A stretch of DNA of 64,000 nt from Paenibacillus sp. FSL R7-0204 (GCF_038002225.1 NZ_JBBOCA010000001.1:7192001-7256000); one strand, 5' to 3'; positions 8,918 to 18,668 are shown, numbered from the stretch's first letter. The notes: generated by a model from the sequence alone, not told the origin. Numbers and translations: made by a program.

Positions 8918-9020
8918 CCATGTGCTCCGCGCCTGCTCCATGTGGTCGGTTTTTCGACTACATTCTCTCCACTTGCCTCCTGCGGGCCCCATGTGTTCGG
9001 TTCTCCGCACACATGGGGGT
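8918..9020. repeat. 51-bp tandem repeat array A (two units plus a partial one)
   Basis: ATGTGGTCGG at 8940 recurs as ATGTGTTCGG at 8991, exactly 51 bp apart; a weaker ATGTGCTCCG is at 8920. Unit 1 can fold ATGTGGTCG with CGACTACAT. Unit 2 can fold CCCATGTG with CACATGGG around a CGG/CCG inner stem. The cores match array B near 28.2 kb. Confidence 0.7.
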
Positions 9021-9036
9021 TGAGCCCTGGAAGGCA

Positions 9037-9072
9037 AACAAGCGGACCGGCGCATTGACCGGTCCGCTTGTT
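9037..9072. terminator. rho-independent terminator between convergent genes
   Basis: AACAAGCGGACCGG (9037-9050) pairs perfectly with CCGGTCCGCTTGTT (9059-9072). It sits between the DinB-like gene and the activase gene. Confidence 0.75.
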
Positions 9073-9084
9073 ATATTCATCATT

Positions 9085-12000
9085 CTACCCCTGACAGCCT
9101 ACACTGCCGGCCATGACTGGCACCAGCTGTGCCAGATCGTCCGGCGACGGCTGGGTACCGGCGGCGAGGCCGCTGGCAATCGACATCATCAGCTTGATCC
9201 GGTTGGCTTGGTTGACCACGCTGACTCCGGCATCATAATCAATGGCGACGATGTTCGCACCAGGATACAGATCCTTGAGCCCCTTAATCATCCCGCGCCC
9301 GGTAATGTGATTCGGCAGGCAGGCAAACGGCTGAATACAGGCAATATTGTTCACACCGTTATCCAATAGATCCATCATCTCCGCCGTCAGGAACCAGCCT
9401 TCACCCATCTGGTTGCCGACCGACACGAGGCGGCTTGCCTTCTCGGCCAGACCGTAGATATTCTCCCGGCCTTTGGATAGTCCCGCCTGCTCCAGTGCTA
9501 CCTTGACCGGCTTGCGGTAGATTTCGAGATAGGAGATCAGCATGGGATTGATATAGCCCAGCCGCTTGCTTTTGCCGAATTGCTCGGCCTTGTAGATCGG
9601 ATTGTAGACACAATAGAAAATGAAGTCCAGGAAATCAGGCATCACGGCCTCCCCGCCCTCGGCCTCGATCATGTCGATGATATGGTTATTCGCATCCGGA
9701 TGGAATTTGATTAGAATTTCCCCGACAATGCCCACCTTGGGCTTATCCGCCGGGATGACCGGCAGCCGCGAGAACCCGGCAACAATCTCACGGGTCAGCC
9801 GCTTATATTCGCGGAACGAGAAGTTTGACAGGCTGCCCTTACAGCGGCCCATTCCTTTGCGGAATAAGGCCTCTGCGCTTCCCGGCACCGCTTCATACGG
9901 TCTGAAGCGGTGCAGCAGACGCATCATCAGATCCCCGTAGCAGGCTGCGGCAATCAGGCGGTTCGCCAGCTTCAGGCTGATGCGGAAGCCCGGCTGGTTC
10001 TCCATCCCGGAGGCATTCAGGGAGATTACCGGGATCTGCCCCAGATCGGCATCCTTCAGCGCCTTGCGCAGCAGGGAGATGTAGTTGGTCGCCCGGCAGC
10101 CGCCGCCGGTCTGCGACATGATGACAGCGGTCCGGTCCGGGTCATAATCGCCGCTCTTCAGTGCCGACAGCATCTGCCCGATCGTTACAATCGCCGGATA
10201 ACAGGCGTCATTGTTGACGTACCGGAGGCCTTCCTCCGTCTCCTGCGGACCGGTCGATTCCAGAATTTTCAGCCGGTAGCCCGCATCCTGGAAGACACGT
10301 TCGAACAGCTCGAAATGAATCGGTGACATCTGCGGGGCAAGGATGGTATAGGTATCCTTCATTTCTTTGGTGAACGGCACATTGACTTGCGGCTTGTAGA
10401 GCAGCTGCGGCTTAACCTGGCCTCTCTCGCGCTCACGCATCGCGGCCTGGAGCGAACGCAGGCGAATCCGCGCGGCTCCAAGATTGCTGATTTCATCGAT
10501 TTTGATAAGCGTATAGACCTTGTTGTGACGCTCCATAATCTCCTGAACCGCATCGCAGGTAATCGCATCAATTCCGCAGCCAAAGGAGGTGAGCTGGACC
10601 AGCTCCAGATCACTTCTTCCCGCAGCCAGCCGGGCTGCACGATACATCCGCGCATGGTAGGTCCACTGGTTCACTACGCCAACATCCCCTTCGCTGCGGT
10701 CCAGATGGCAGATCGAATCCTCGGTCAGTACCGCAAGTCCCATCCCGGTAATCATATCGGCAATCCCGTGATTGATCTCAGGGTCGGCATGATACGGATG
10801 TCCGCAGAGCAGAATTCCCTTCGTGCCTGTCTCTGAGAGGAAGACCAGCGTCTCCTCGCCCTTGGTACGCACATCGTTCTTCGCCTGCTCCGCCTCCACC
10901 AGTCCCGCCTGGACAGCAGCCACAATCTCCTCCTTGGGCACCTCGGCGAAGGTTCGTGCCAGCACCCGGGTCAGCGCCGGAATATCGTCGAAAGTCAGGA
11001 AAGGGCTGACCAGCGGAACCCCCTGCTCCTTCAGGCCGTCCATATTATTGCGGATTACCTCGGGGTAGGAGGCAACCACCGGGCAGTTGAAGTGATTCTG
11101 CGCGGCATCATCCTCCTTCTTCTCATACACCACCGCCGGGTAAAAGATGAAGTCCACGCCCTGGCCGATCAGCTGCTGTACATGCCCGTGAGCCATTTTG
11201 GCCGGATAGCAGATGGATTCCGAAGGAATCGTATCCATTCCGCTCTCATACAGCTTCTTACTCGACTTGGGAGACAACACGGTACGGTAGCGCAGCGAGG
11301 TGAAAAAGGTATGCCAGAACGGGTAATTCTCGAACATATTCATTGTGCGCGGAAGTCCAACCGTCCCCCGGAGCGCTGCCACTTCAGGCAGGCCCTCGTA
11401 GGCGAAGAACCGCTCATATTTATATTGCATCAGATTCGGCAGCGTGTTCTTCTCTTTCTTGCCGCCTGCGCCGCGTTCACAGCGGTTCCCCGTCACATGG
11501 AAGCTTTTATCCGGGAACCGGCTGATAGTCAGCGCACAGTTGTTGGCACAGCGGCTGCAGCGGCCTGGAGCAACAGAATACTGGAAGCTCTCCAGCTCCT
11601 CCGGTCCGAGAATCGTGCTGATTCCTTCCGGGGCAGCCTGTTCTCTGGCAATCAGCGCACAGCCGTAAGCGCCCATCACACCGGCGATATCAGGTCTGAC
11701 TACCGTTCTTCCCGTCAGCAGCTCAAAAGCCCGCAGGACAGCCTCATTATAGAAGGTGCCGCCCTGAACAATGATATTCCGGCCCAGATCCTCGGGATTA
11801 CGGATCTTAATCACCTTTTGCAGCGCATTCTTCACCACGGAATAGGCAAGCCCCGCCGAGAGATCGGCAAGTGTCGCCCCCTCCTTCTGGACCTGCTTCA
11901 CCTTGGAATTCATGAACACGGTACAGCGCGAGCCGAGATTCACCGGCCCCTTCGATTCGAGCGCCGCAGCGGCGAATTCCTCTATCCCAAGCTCCAGTGC

Positions 12001-13383
12001 GGAAGCGAAGCTCTCCAGGAAGGAGCCGCAGCCCGCCGAGCAGGCTTCATTAAGCATCAGGCTGTCGATGGCTCCCCCGCGGATCTTGATGCACTTCATG
12101 TCCTGGCCGCCGATATCGAGGATGAAGTCGACCTCCGGCATGAACCGGGAGGCGGCCTTGTAATGGGCCACCGTCTCTACTTCTCCGCCATCCATCCGCA
12201 GCGCCGCCTTGACCAGACCCTCTCCATAACCGGTTGCGTAAGCTCCTGCAATATAGCAGCCGGAGGGCAGAATCCGGTAGAGATCCTTCAGTGCGTCCGT
12301 AACCGACTGCAGCGGATTGCCTCCATTGCTCCCGTAGAAGGTATGCAGAATCTCATCTGCCGCTCCGGTAACTACCAGCTTGGTCGTGGTAGAGCCGGCA
12401 TCAATGCCGAGATAGACCGGTCCCTGGTAAGCTGCCAGCACGGAGCGCGGTGCTGTAGCCTGACTGTGACGGAGTCTAAACTGCGCCAGATCATCCGGTG
12501 TTCCGAACAGCGGCGCCAGCTCTGCATCCTCCGCGCGGTCCTGCGAGAAGTCTACAGCCATGATCCGGGCAATCCAGCCGCTCAGCGGCAGGAATACGGG
12601 ATCTGACCCGGCAAGCGCCGAACCGATGGCGACGAAGTATTGCGAGTGCTCCGGGAACAGCACCTCCTCCTCCTTCAGTCCAAGCGTCTCCTTGAACCGG
12701 TCCCGCAGAGCGGACAGGAAGGTCAACGGTCCCCCGAGAAAAGCAACACGCCCACGGATCGGACGTCCGCAGGCCAAGCCGCTGATTGTCTGGTTCACGA
12801 TGCTCTGGAAGATCGAGGCCGCCACATCCTCGCGCCGCGCCCCTTCATTCAGCAGCGGCTGCACATCGCTCTTGGCAAATACCCCGCAGCGCGAAGCGAT
12901 GGGATAGATCCTTTCATGCTTCACCGCAAGCTCATTCAGCCCGGCAGGGTCCGTCTGCAGCAGAGAGGCCATCTGATCGATGAATGCCCCTGTACCGCCT
13001 GCACAGGCTGTGTTCATCCGCTGCTCAATGCCGCCGCTGAGATAGATGATTTTGGCATCCTCTCCGCCCAGCTCAATCGCGGTATCACATTCTGGAATCC
13101 GTCCGCTGATCGCCCTCGTGCAGGCAATGACCTCCTGGACAAACGGAATCTCCCCTAGCTTGGACAGGGATAACCCGGAGGAGCCGCTTACGGTGAGCGC
13201 TGCTTCACTGCCTGTGAATCTTTGCTGCACCTCTGACAGTAGGGTAACCGCCGCTTTTTTTATATCACTGAAATGACGCACATAATCCTGATATATAATG
13301 ATATCCCGTTCCATAACCACCAATTTGGCTGTAGTTGATCCGACGTCAAGCCCAATACGCAGTCTCTTCATGCCATCCCCCAT
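9085..13383 (-). CDS. acyl-CoA dehydratase activase, giant fused form (two BadF/BcrA ATPase modules, DUF2229, HgdB-like C-terminus)
   Basis: About 1432 residues. I prefer the ATG at 13383 (GGAG 6 nt upstream); the ATG at 13371 is equally plausible. Two ASKHA-fold ATPase modules of the 2-hydroxyacyl-CoA dehydratase activator type follow each other. The first opens LRIGLDVGSTTAKLVV with ACAGGTGAFIDQ and SRCGVFAKSD. The second has YLGIDAGSTTTKLVV, ACSAGCGSFLES and SRCTVFMNSK. Conserved Cys residues in these motifs would bind a bridging [4Fe-4S] cluster. A DUF2229 region follows (from about GLPRTMNMFENYPFW), then a long C-terminus related to dehydratase subunits. Classical activases drive ATP-dependent electron injection into a dehydratase. 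No separate dehydratase genes are adjacent, so the substrate is unknown. Confidence 0.9.
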   Translation of the reverse strand: MGDGMKRLRIGLDVGSTTAKLVVMERDIIIYQDYVRHFSDIKKAAVTLLSEVQQRFTGSEAALTVSGSSGLSLSKLGEIPFVQEVIACTRAISGRIPECDTAIELGGEDAKIIYLSGGIEQRMNTACAGGTGAFIDQMASLLQTDPAGLNELAVKHERIYPIASRCGVFAKSDVQPLLNEGARREDVAASIFQSIVNQTISGLACGRPIRGRVAFLGGPLTFLSALRDRFKETLGLKEEEVLFPEHSQYFVAIGSALAGSDPVFLPLSGWIARIMAVDFSQDRAEDAELAPLFGTPDDLAQFRLRHSQATAPRSVLAAYQGPVYLGIDAGSTTTKLVVTGAADEILHTFYGSNGGNPLQSVTDALKDLYRILPSGCYIAGAYATGYGEGLVKAALRMDGGEVETVAHYKAASRFMPEVDFILDIGGQDMKCIKIRGGAIDSLMLNEACSAGCGSFLESFASALELGIEEFAAAALESKGPVNLGSRCTVFMNSKVKQVQKEGATLADLSAGLAYSVVKNALQKVIKIRNPEDLGRNIIVQGGTFYNEAVLRAFELLTGRTVVRPDIAGVMGAYGCALIAREQAAPEGISTILGPEELESFQYSVAPGRCSRCANNCALTISRFPDKSFHVTGNRCERGAGGKKEKNTLPNLMQYKYERFFAYEGLPEVAALRGTVGLPRTMNMFENYPFWHTFFTSLRYRTVLSPKSSKKLYESGMDTIPSESICYPAKMAHGHVQQLIGQGVDFIFYPAVVYEKKEDDAAQNHFNCPVVASYPEVIRNNMDGLKEQGVPLVSPFLTFDDIPALTRVLARTFAEVPKEEIVAAVQAGLVEAEQAKNDVRTKGEETLVFLSETGTKGILLCGHPYHADPEINHGIADMITGMGLAVLTEDSICHLDRSEGDVGVVNQWTYHARMYRAARLAAGRSDLELVQLTSFGCGIDAITCDAVQEIMERHNKVYTLIKIDEISNLGAARIRLRSLQAAMRERERGQVKPQLLYKPQVNVPFTKEMKDTYTILAPQMSPIHFELFERVFQDAGYRLKILESTGPQETEEGLRYVNNDACYPAIVTIGQMLSALKSGDYDPDRTAVIMSQTGGGCRATNYISLLRKALKDADLGQIPVISLNASGMENQPGFRISLKLANRLIAAACYGDLMMRLLHRFRPYEAVPGSAEALFRKGMGRCKGSLSNFSFREYKRLTREIVAGFSRLPVIPADKPKVGIVGEILIKFHPDANNHIIDMIEAEGGEAVMPDFLDFIFYCVYNPIYKAEQFGKSKRLGYINPMLISYLEIYRKPVKVALEQAGLSKGRENIYGLAEKASRLVSVGNQMGEGWFLTAEMMDLLDNGVNNIACIQPFACLPNHITGRGMIKGLKDLYPGANIVAIDYDAGVSVVNQANRIKLMMSIASGLAAGTQPSPDDLAQLVPVMAGSVGCQG

Positions 13384-13491
13384 ACCTTGCTCCAAATTTG
13401 AAGTAATATGAGGCAACTATATCACGAGTAAGCCTGACTATAGCTGTTAGAAAAGTAACAGACAAATACAATTAATTACCAGCATACTTAA

Positions 13492-13953
13492 TTATTTCAC
13501 GATTTGTTCTAATGCGGCTTCCACATGGCCCTTCACTCTGACTTTTCGCCACTCCGCTCTCAGAATTCCTTCCTCATCAATCAGAAAAGTAGAGCGCACA
13601 ATCCCCATGAATTCCTTGCCGTAGAGCTTCTTAAGCTGCCATACCCCGAACAATTCGCTCACCCTATGCTCCTCATCGGATAATAACGGAAAGGGCAGGC
13701 TATTCTTCGCAATAAATTTGCTGTGTGAGGCCAGCGGATCGGCACTGATTCCAAGAACAACCGCCCCATTCGCGGCAATCGTATCGTGGGCATCGCGGAA
13801 ATCGCAGGCCTCCTGGGTACAGGCCGGGGTACTGTCCTTAGGATAGAAGTAGAGCAGCACCTTCCTGCCGCGGTAATCATTTAAGCTGATGTTGCCCCCT
13901 GTTGAGGCTGGGAGTGTGAAGTCCGGAACCTTGTCACCTACTGTGATATTCAT
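13492..13953 (-). CDS. bcp: thioredoxin-dependent thiol peroxidase (peroxiredoxin, Bcp/PrxQ)
   Basis: 153 residues, with AGGAG 10 nt before the ATG at 13953. The thioredoxin-like AhpC/TSA fold is clear, with DSTPACTQEACDF carrying peroxidatic Cys45 and resolving Cys50, the CxxxxC spacing of atypical 2-Cys PrxQ enzymes. It reduces hydroperoxides in the cytosol using thioredoxin. In Bacillus subtilis the bcp-like ygaF lies beside gsaB and perR. Here a GsaB-type aminotransferase lies two genes away, so part of that neighbourhood is kept, with an LCP gene inserted. Confidence 0.95.
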   Translation of the reverse strand: MNITVGDKVPDFTLPASTGGNISLNDYRGRKVLLYFYPKDSTPACTQEACDFRDAHDTIAANGAVVLGISADPLASHSKFIAKNSLPFPLLSDEEHRVSELFGVWQLKKLYGKEFMGIVRSTFLIDEEGILRAEWRKVRVKGHVEAALEQIVK

Positions 13954-13994
13954 TTATTATTCACTCCTCTTAATGTGGTTGTTGATTTCTGAAA

Positions 13995-14023
13995 TTGCGT
14001 GTCTTCCCAAAAGAAATTATAAT
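13995..14023 (+). promoter_or_regulatory. sigma-A promoter for the LCP gene
   Basis: TTGCGT at 13995-14000, a 17-bp spacer and a consensus TATAAT at 14018-14023 lie 33 bp before the LCP start. Confidence 0.65.
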
Positions 14024-14055
14024 GTAGAGAATGTGAACTGGAAAGGACGAACGAA

Positions 14056-15114
14056 ATGCCACCAAGAAAGAACCGGCACGCCAAAGCCGGCAAGTCAAAG
14101 AAGAAAACGCTGCTCTGGACTCTGGCAATCATACTCCTTTTAATCATCGGAGGTCTGGTTTACTATTTCACTGCAATTTACAATCAGCTCGATAACCTCC
14201 ACAAGACAGGTGAAGATTCTCCGTTCGCCAATGTTCCCACAGCCTCGGCGGAGGCGGTTAAGCCCCCTGTATGGGAAGGCACAGAGCCGGTCAATATCCT
14301 GCTCATGGGCGTGGATGCGCGCGGGGTGAAGAAGGGCGAGGTGCCGCGTTCCGACACTATGCTGGTCGCCTCACTTGATCCGGTGAAGAAGAAATTCTAT
14401 GTCTTTTCCATTCTTCGTGACACTTATGTTGACATCCCTGACCACGGTTCACAGCGGATCAATGCCGCCATTACCTATGGACCCAACACGGCGATGCAGA
14501 CGGTCAGCGACCTGCTCGGTATCCCGATTCAATATTATGTCTATACCGATTTCCAGGGCTTCATGAAGCTGGTGGATGCTGTAGGCGGTGTGGATTATGA
14601 GGTCGAGAAGGATATGCGTTATACCACCAAGGCGGACGGGCCTGAGTTCGATATCGATCTCAAGAAGGGCTTCCAGCACCTGGATGGCAAAATGGCTCTG
14701 CAGTATGTGCGCTTCCGTCATGACGCGACCTCCGATTTCACCCGGACTGAGCGCCAGCGCGGCTTCCTTAAGGCTGTAGCAGATAAGGTGATCAGCACCA
14801 CCTCCATAATCAAGCTGCCGACCATTCTAGGTGAGGTTACACCTTATATTGACACGAATCTTGATATTAGCGACATGTGGAAGCTCGGCGCTGTAGGCTA
14901 TGACAGCTCTATGGGCGGCAGCGCGCAGATTCCGCCGATGAATCTGATCCGGGAGAAGACCCTCAAGGACGGCTCCCAGGTGATCGGGTTCAGCAGCGAG
15001 CGGGCGCTGAAGCAGTTCGTAGAGGATACGCTCACTGCACCCGAACCATCGCCAACTCCTGGAGCAGAGGCCTCACCGGGCAGCAGCCCTTCCGCATCAC
15101 CGGGAACAAAGTAA
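14056..15114 (+). CDS. LytR-CpsA-Psr (LCP) family cell-wall glycopolymer ligase
   Basis: 352 residues, with GGAAAGGA upstream of the ATG at 14056. It has a short basic cytoplasmic N-terminus, one membrane helix (about 19-40), and then an extracellular LCP domain. The hallmarks are NILLMGVDARG, RSDTMLVASLDP, FSILRDTYVDIP, RINAAITYG and the YVRFRHDATSDFTRTERQR block with its Arg/Asp residues that bind the pyrophosphate of a polyprenyl-linked substrate. The last ~35 residues are Pro/Ser/Ala-rich. Such enzymes attach teichoic acid or other anionic polymers to peptidoglycan. No terminator is obvious before hemL, 105 bp downstream. Confidence 0.95.
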   Translation: MPPRKNRHAKAGKSKKKTLLWTLAIILLLIIGGLVYYFTAIYNQLDNLHKTGEDSPFANVPTASAEAVKPPVWEGTEPVNILLMGVDARGVKKGEVPRSDTMLVASLDPVKKKFYVFSILRDTYVDIPDHGSQRINAAITYGPNTAMQTVSDLLGIPIQYYVYTDFQGFMKLVDAVGGVDYEVEKDMRYTTKADGPEFDIDLKKGFQHLDGKMALQYVRFRHDATSDFTRTERQRGFLKAVADKVISTTSIIKLPTILGEVTPYIDTNLDISDMWKLGAVGYDSSMGGSAQIPPMNLIREKTLKDGSQVIGFSSERALKQFVEDTLTAPEPSPTPGAEASPGSSPSASPGTK

Positions 15115-15219
15115 CATCCAATATAACCATGCTTGGCACACGGGGCGGGCGGACAGCGGGAATCAGACGCGGTTCGCCCTTTCCCATGAGCGCAAGCCAA
15201 GAAGAAAGGAACATTAGCT

Positions 15220-16536
15220 ATGAACCGCAGCACATCAGAACAGTTATACGAGGAAGCTCTCCAGCATATTGTCGGAGGCGTGAACAGCCCCTCCCGCTCC
15301 TTCAAGGCCGTGGGCGGAGGCACCCCTGTCTTCATGAAACGCGCGGGAGGCTCACGCTTTTGGGATGAGGACGGCAATGAATATATTGATTATCTGGCCG
15401 CCTATGGCCCGATCATTACCGGACATGCCCACCCGCATATCACCGCCGCTATTACTGAGGCCGCGCAGAACGGACTGCTCTACGGAACGCCAACCCGGCT
15501 TGAGATCAAGCTGGCTAAGATGCTGAAGGAAGCTATTCCTTCGATGGATAAGGTACGCTTCGTCAACTCCGGTACAGAAGCCGTCATGACGACCATCCGC
15601 GTCGCCCGCGCCTACACCAAGCGCAGCAAAATCATCAAATTCGCCGGCTGCTATCATGGCCACTCTGATCTTGTGCTTGTAGCCGCAGGTTCAGGTCCAT
15701 CGACGCTGGGCATCCCTGACAGCGCAGGCGTTCCGGCCAGTATCGCCCAAGAGGTCATCACCGTTCCCTTCAATGATCTGGATGCCCTGCGTGGAGCATT
15801 AGAGAAATGGGGCCAGGATGTGGCTGCCGTGATGGTCGAGCCGATTGTCGGCAACTTCGGTATGGTTATGCCGGAGCCAGGCTTCCTGGAAGGCTTATGC
15901 AAACTGACGCACGAGAACGGCTCCCTGGTTATCTATGATGAAGTCATTACCGCCTTCCGTTTCCACTATGGCTCCACACAGACCTATGCCGGTCTGGCGA
16001 ATCATGAGGAGATTATTCCCGATCTGACGGCCCTTGGCAAAATCATCGGCGGCGGGCTGCCGATCGGCGCTTACGGCGGCCGCAAGCATGTCATGGAGCA
16101 GGTCGCTCCGCTCGGTCCTGCTTATCAGGCCGGCACGATGGCCGGTAACCCCGCCTCGATCTCGGCAGGGATCGCCTGCCTGGAGGTGCTTAGCGCGGAA
16201 GGCGTCTATGACGAGATGGAGCGGCTGGCAATCCGCCTGACCGAAGGACTTCAGGCATCCGCGGGCCGTCACGGCATTCCGCTGACCATCAACCGGATTC
16301 GCGGCGCCTTCTCCACACATTTTTGCAGCCATCCCATTACGAATTATGAGGAAGCGCAGGATACTGATGGTGAAATGTTCGCCAGCTTCTTCCGGCATAT
16401 GCTGAGCCGGGGCATCAACCTGGCCCCGTCCAAATATGAGGCGTGGTTCCTGACCACAGCCCACACGGATGCCGACATCGACCTCACCCTAGAAGCAGCA
16501 GAGGCTTCGTTCGCGGCTATGGCTACGGAGAAGTAA
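15220..16536 (+). CDS. gsaB: glutamate-1-semialdehyde 2,1-aminomutase, GsaB-type paralogue
   Basis: 438 residues, class-III PLP aminotransferase fold, with GAAAGGA upstream of the [25 protein letters not shown], the cofactor Asp240 in [10 protein letters not shown] and the Schiff-base Lys274 in [15 protein letters not shown] are all present. The reaction converts glutamate-1-semialdehyde to 5-aminolevulinate for tetrapyrroles. It stands alone, away from any hemAXCDB genes, and close to bcp, as B. subtilis gsaB does. I therefore name it as that paralogue; the motif DEVITAFR differs slightly from the DEVMTGFR of canonical HemL. Confidence 0.85.
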   Translation: MNRSTSEQLYEEALQHIVGGVNSPSRSFKAVGGGTPVFMKRAGGSRFWDEDGNEYIDYLAAYGPIITGHAHPHITAAITEAAQNGLLYGTPTRLEIKLAKMLKEAIPSMDKVRFVNSGTEAVMTTIRVARAYTKRSKIIKFAGCYHGHSDLVLVAAGSGPSTLGIPDSAGVPASIAQEVITVPFNDLDALRGALEKWGQDVAAVMVEPIVGNFGMVMPEPGFLEGLCKLTHENGSLVIYDEVITAFRFHYGSTQTYAGLANHEEIIPDLTALGKIIGGGLPIGAYGGRKHVMEQVAPLGPAYQAGTMAGNPASISAGIACLEVLSAEGVYDEMERLAIRLTEGLQASAGRHGIPLTINRIRGAFSTHFCSHPITNYEEAQDTDGEMFASFFRHMLSRGINLAPSKYEAWFLTTAHTDADIDLTLEAAEASFAAMATEK

Positions 16537-16554
16537 TCGCCCAACTATAAGAAT

Positions 16555-16605
16555 AGGCTGTCCCAAGAGTCAGATAATGACTTCGTGGGGCAGCCTTTGT
16601 TTTGT
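16555..16605. terminator. rho-independent terminator after gsaB
   Basis: AGGCTGTCCCA (16555-16565) pairs with TGGGGCAGCCT (16586-16596) with one mismatch, followed by TTGTTTTGTTT. Confidence 0.7.
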
Positions 16606-16707
16606 TTACGTAAGATTAAGATCCATGTGAGTACCGTCCATACATGAACAACGCTGCCACCGCGAGCGGGGTCACCAGCCGTACGTCCATCAAATTCATA
16701 TCCGCCG

Positions 16708-17310
16708 TTATCTGCTCTTCTGCTCATACAGGCTGCGGATCTCCACATCCTGCGGAAGCTTGAACGGGTTCTGCGGATTGATCCGGTCATAGAACATCAT
16801 TCCGTCCAGGTGATCCATCTCATGCTGGATGATGATCGCCTGATAGCCCTTGAATTTCTGGGTAATCACCTCGCCGTTCAGATCAAAGCCCCTGACCTTC
16901 ACAGACTCATAACGCGGTACGAATCCGTGCACCGGCCGGTCCACAGACAGGCAGCCCTCGCTCTCCGGCAGATAGACCATTGCCATCGAATGGCTGATAA
17001 TCTTGGGATTCACCCAGGTATATTCCACATTCTTTCCATTGTCATCCTTCAAAAACATGACAAACATCCGCTTCGATAGACCGATCTGGTTAGCGGATAA
17101 GCCTACCCCTGAACGCAGCTTATATTTGGCAGACATCTCGGCATCCTGACTGTTTTTCAGAAACTGCATCATGCTCTGCAGCGCACCGCGATCTTCCGCC
17201 TGCAATGGCAACTGTACAGGCTGCGTTACCGCACGCAGGACAGGGTCACCTTCCCGTATGATATCATCCATCGTGATGATGTAATCAGCATTATACTTTG
17301 TACTAGACAA
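16708..17310 (-). CDS. def: peptide deformylase, YkrB/DefB-like
   Basis: 200 residues from a TTG start at 17310 (GGTGGATG upstream). Relatives begin near residue 11-14, so the N-terminus is uncertain. All three catalytic motifs are intact: GVGLSANQIG (68-77), EGCLS with metal Cys120, and HEMDH with His163, Glu164 and His167. It removes the formyl group from nascent proteins. The internal LKNSQDAEMSAKYKLRSGVGL region matches the longer type found in B. subtilis YkrB rather than the short Def. Confidence 0.93.
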   Translation of the reverse strand: MSSTKYNADYIITMDDIIREGDPVLRAVTQPVQLPLQAEDRGALQSMMQFLKNSQDAEMSAKYKLRSGVGLSANQIGLSKRMFVMFLKDDNGKNVEYTWVNPKIISHSMAMVYLPESEGCLSVDRPVHGFVPRYESVKVRGFDLNGEVITQKFKGYQAIIIQHEMDHLDGMMFYDRINPQNPFKLPQDVEIRSLYEQKSR

Positions 17311-17375
17311 CTGGGTTCATCCACCTTTTCCACTACGGGACTGATTTGATGATGCTATGGTTAGATTATGCGCGA

Positions 17376-18668
17376 TTAAGGATTAATGAAAGCTGTCCGC
17401 AGCTTGCTGCTGTAATTCACATCGAAGCCCAGTCCGGTAGCGAGTGCGGCGAGCGGTAGATAGGTTTTATCCTCTTTGCCAATTTTATGCAAAAAAGCTG
17501 GAGTATCAATCGCTACATCCGCACCGTTCACCTTAATGGTCTTCGATCCGATCGTAATAACCACCGTTCTTCCTCCGTAAATTACAGTCGCACTAGAGGT
17601 TTTGTTATCCCATTTGCCATCCGCACCCACTGCATTCAGAATATCCTTCAGCGCCAGAAAGTTCTGCCCGTTCTTCAGAATGGGCTTATTGGGCGTATTC
17701 AGTTCCTTCCCCTTCACCACGATGGACATCGGCGCTGTCTCCGAAGCCATCGCCGTTACTGCCGGCGTACGGTATTCCCCCCATTGCAATTCAGCGAATA
17801 CAGTGGCAATCCGTTCATATCCAAGCTGCGTAGGATGGAAGTCTGCCGCCCCGGCTCCGATGATATGAGTTAGCGATCCCTCTACCCCGGCGAACTTTGC
17901 GGCTACATGAGCTACCTTAAGCGGAGCGCCTGCCTGGTTCAGGGTAGCCGCGATATTCTCAGCCGCGATGGTGAACTGTGCAGCCGCATTCATCAGCTTG
18001 TCATACGAAGCCCCCAGGGCGATTTTCGGAGCAGGCTGATACTGGTCGGCCAGCAGAATGGTTGCCTGCGGATTCACTTCCCGGATATTCTTCAGCAGCG
18101 CTGTTACATTACTGCTGTATTCCGTCAGACGCTCCGCAAGCTGGGAAGCGAAATCAGCATCGGTCAGCGTCTTGTAATTCAAGAACAAGCTGCTGACATC
18201 ATTACCGCCGATGGTAACGGTAATGAGATCCGCGGCAGCGAGCTCCGTTCTTATCTGCGGGGCCAGCGCAGCAAATTGCAAGGTACGCGGATCAGACAGC
18301 CCCGGCTGAATGGCCTCCGGCGTAATGGCCGCACTGTCCTTAATAGCTCCGGTATATTGAAGCAGTCCCGCTGTCTTAAGGCCCAAGATGCCATAATTCT
18401 TAAGCTCACTTCTACCGTGATACCAGCCCTGCTCCAGTAATCGCTCAGCGTATCCGTACGGCTTCACGCCGGGATCAGTCATCCCCGGCTCATACCCGGC
18501 AGTAATGGAATCTCCAAGTGCTACGATACGAAAGACATCCTGCTCCGTTCCTTGCGCCACGGCTGCTGCAGCGGCATCCGCCGGACCTGCATGCACATTA
18601 ATTAATACGGTGAACAGCAGCAGTCCGCTAGCAGAAGCTGATATTAACCTTCTCCATGTCTTCAGCAT
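17376..18668 (-). CDS. secreted SGNH/GDSL hydrolase with copper-amine-oxidase-like C-terminal domain
   Basis: 430 residues, with AGGAGG before the ATG. The signal peptide covers about 1-33 (cleavage near ADAAA). The SGNH hydrolase domain has block I ALGDSITAG (Ser54), block III TIGGND (152-157) and block V DFHPTQLGY (Asp276, His278). Lipase, esterase or glycan deacetylase activity is possible. Residues about 315-430 resemble the copper amine oxidase N-terminal domain (FLALKDILNAVGADGKWD and TYLPLAALATGLG), the same accessory domain as on the deacetylase at 2560-3984. It is a single gene, 65 bp before the deformylase start. Confidence 0.88.
   Translation of the reverse strand: MLKTWRRLISASASGLLLFTVLINVHAGPADAAAAAVAQGTEQDVFRIVALGDSITAGYEPGMTDPGVKPYGYAERLLEQGWYHGRSELKNYGILGLKTAGLLQYTGAIKDSAAITPEAIQPGLSDPRTLQFAALAPQIRTELAAADLITVTIGGNDVSSLFLNYKTLTDADFASQLAERLTEYSSNVTALLKNIREVNPQATILLADQYQPAPKIALGASYDKLMNAAAQFTIAAENIAATLNQAGAPLKVAHVAAKFAGVEGSLTHIIGAGAADFHPTQLGYERIATVFAELQWGEYRTPAVTAMASETAPMSIVVKGKELNTPNKPILKNGQNFLALKDILNAVGADGKWDNKTSSATVIYGGRTVVITIGSKTIKVNGADVAIDTPAFLHKIGKEDKTYLPLAALATGLGFDVNYSSKLRTAFINP

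Noticed and set aside
11092..12606. 504-codon open frame antisense to the activase gene
   Set aside because: It is a shadow of the high-GC coding strand; the opposite strand encodes a complete recognised protein and no ribosome site or family signal exists here.
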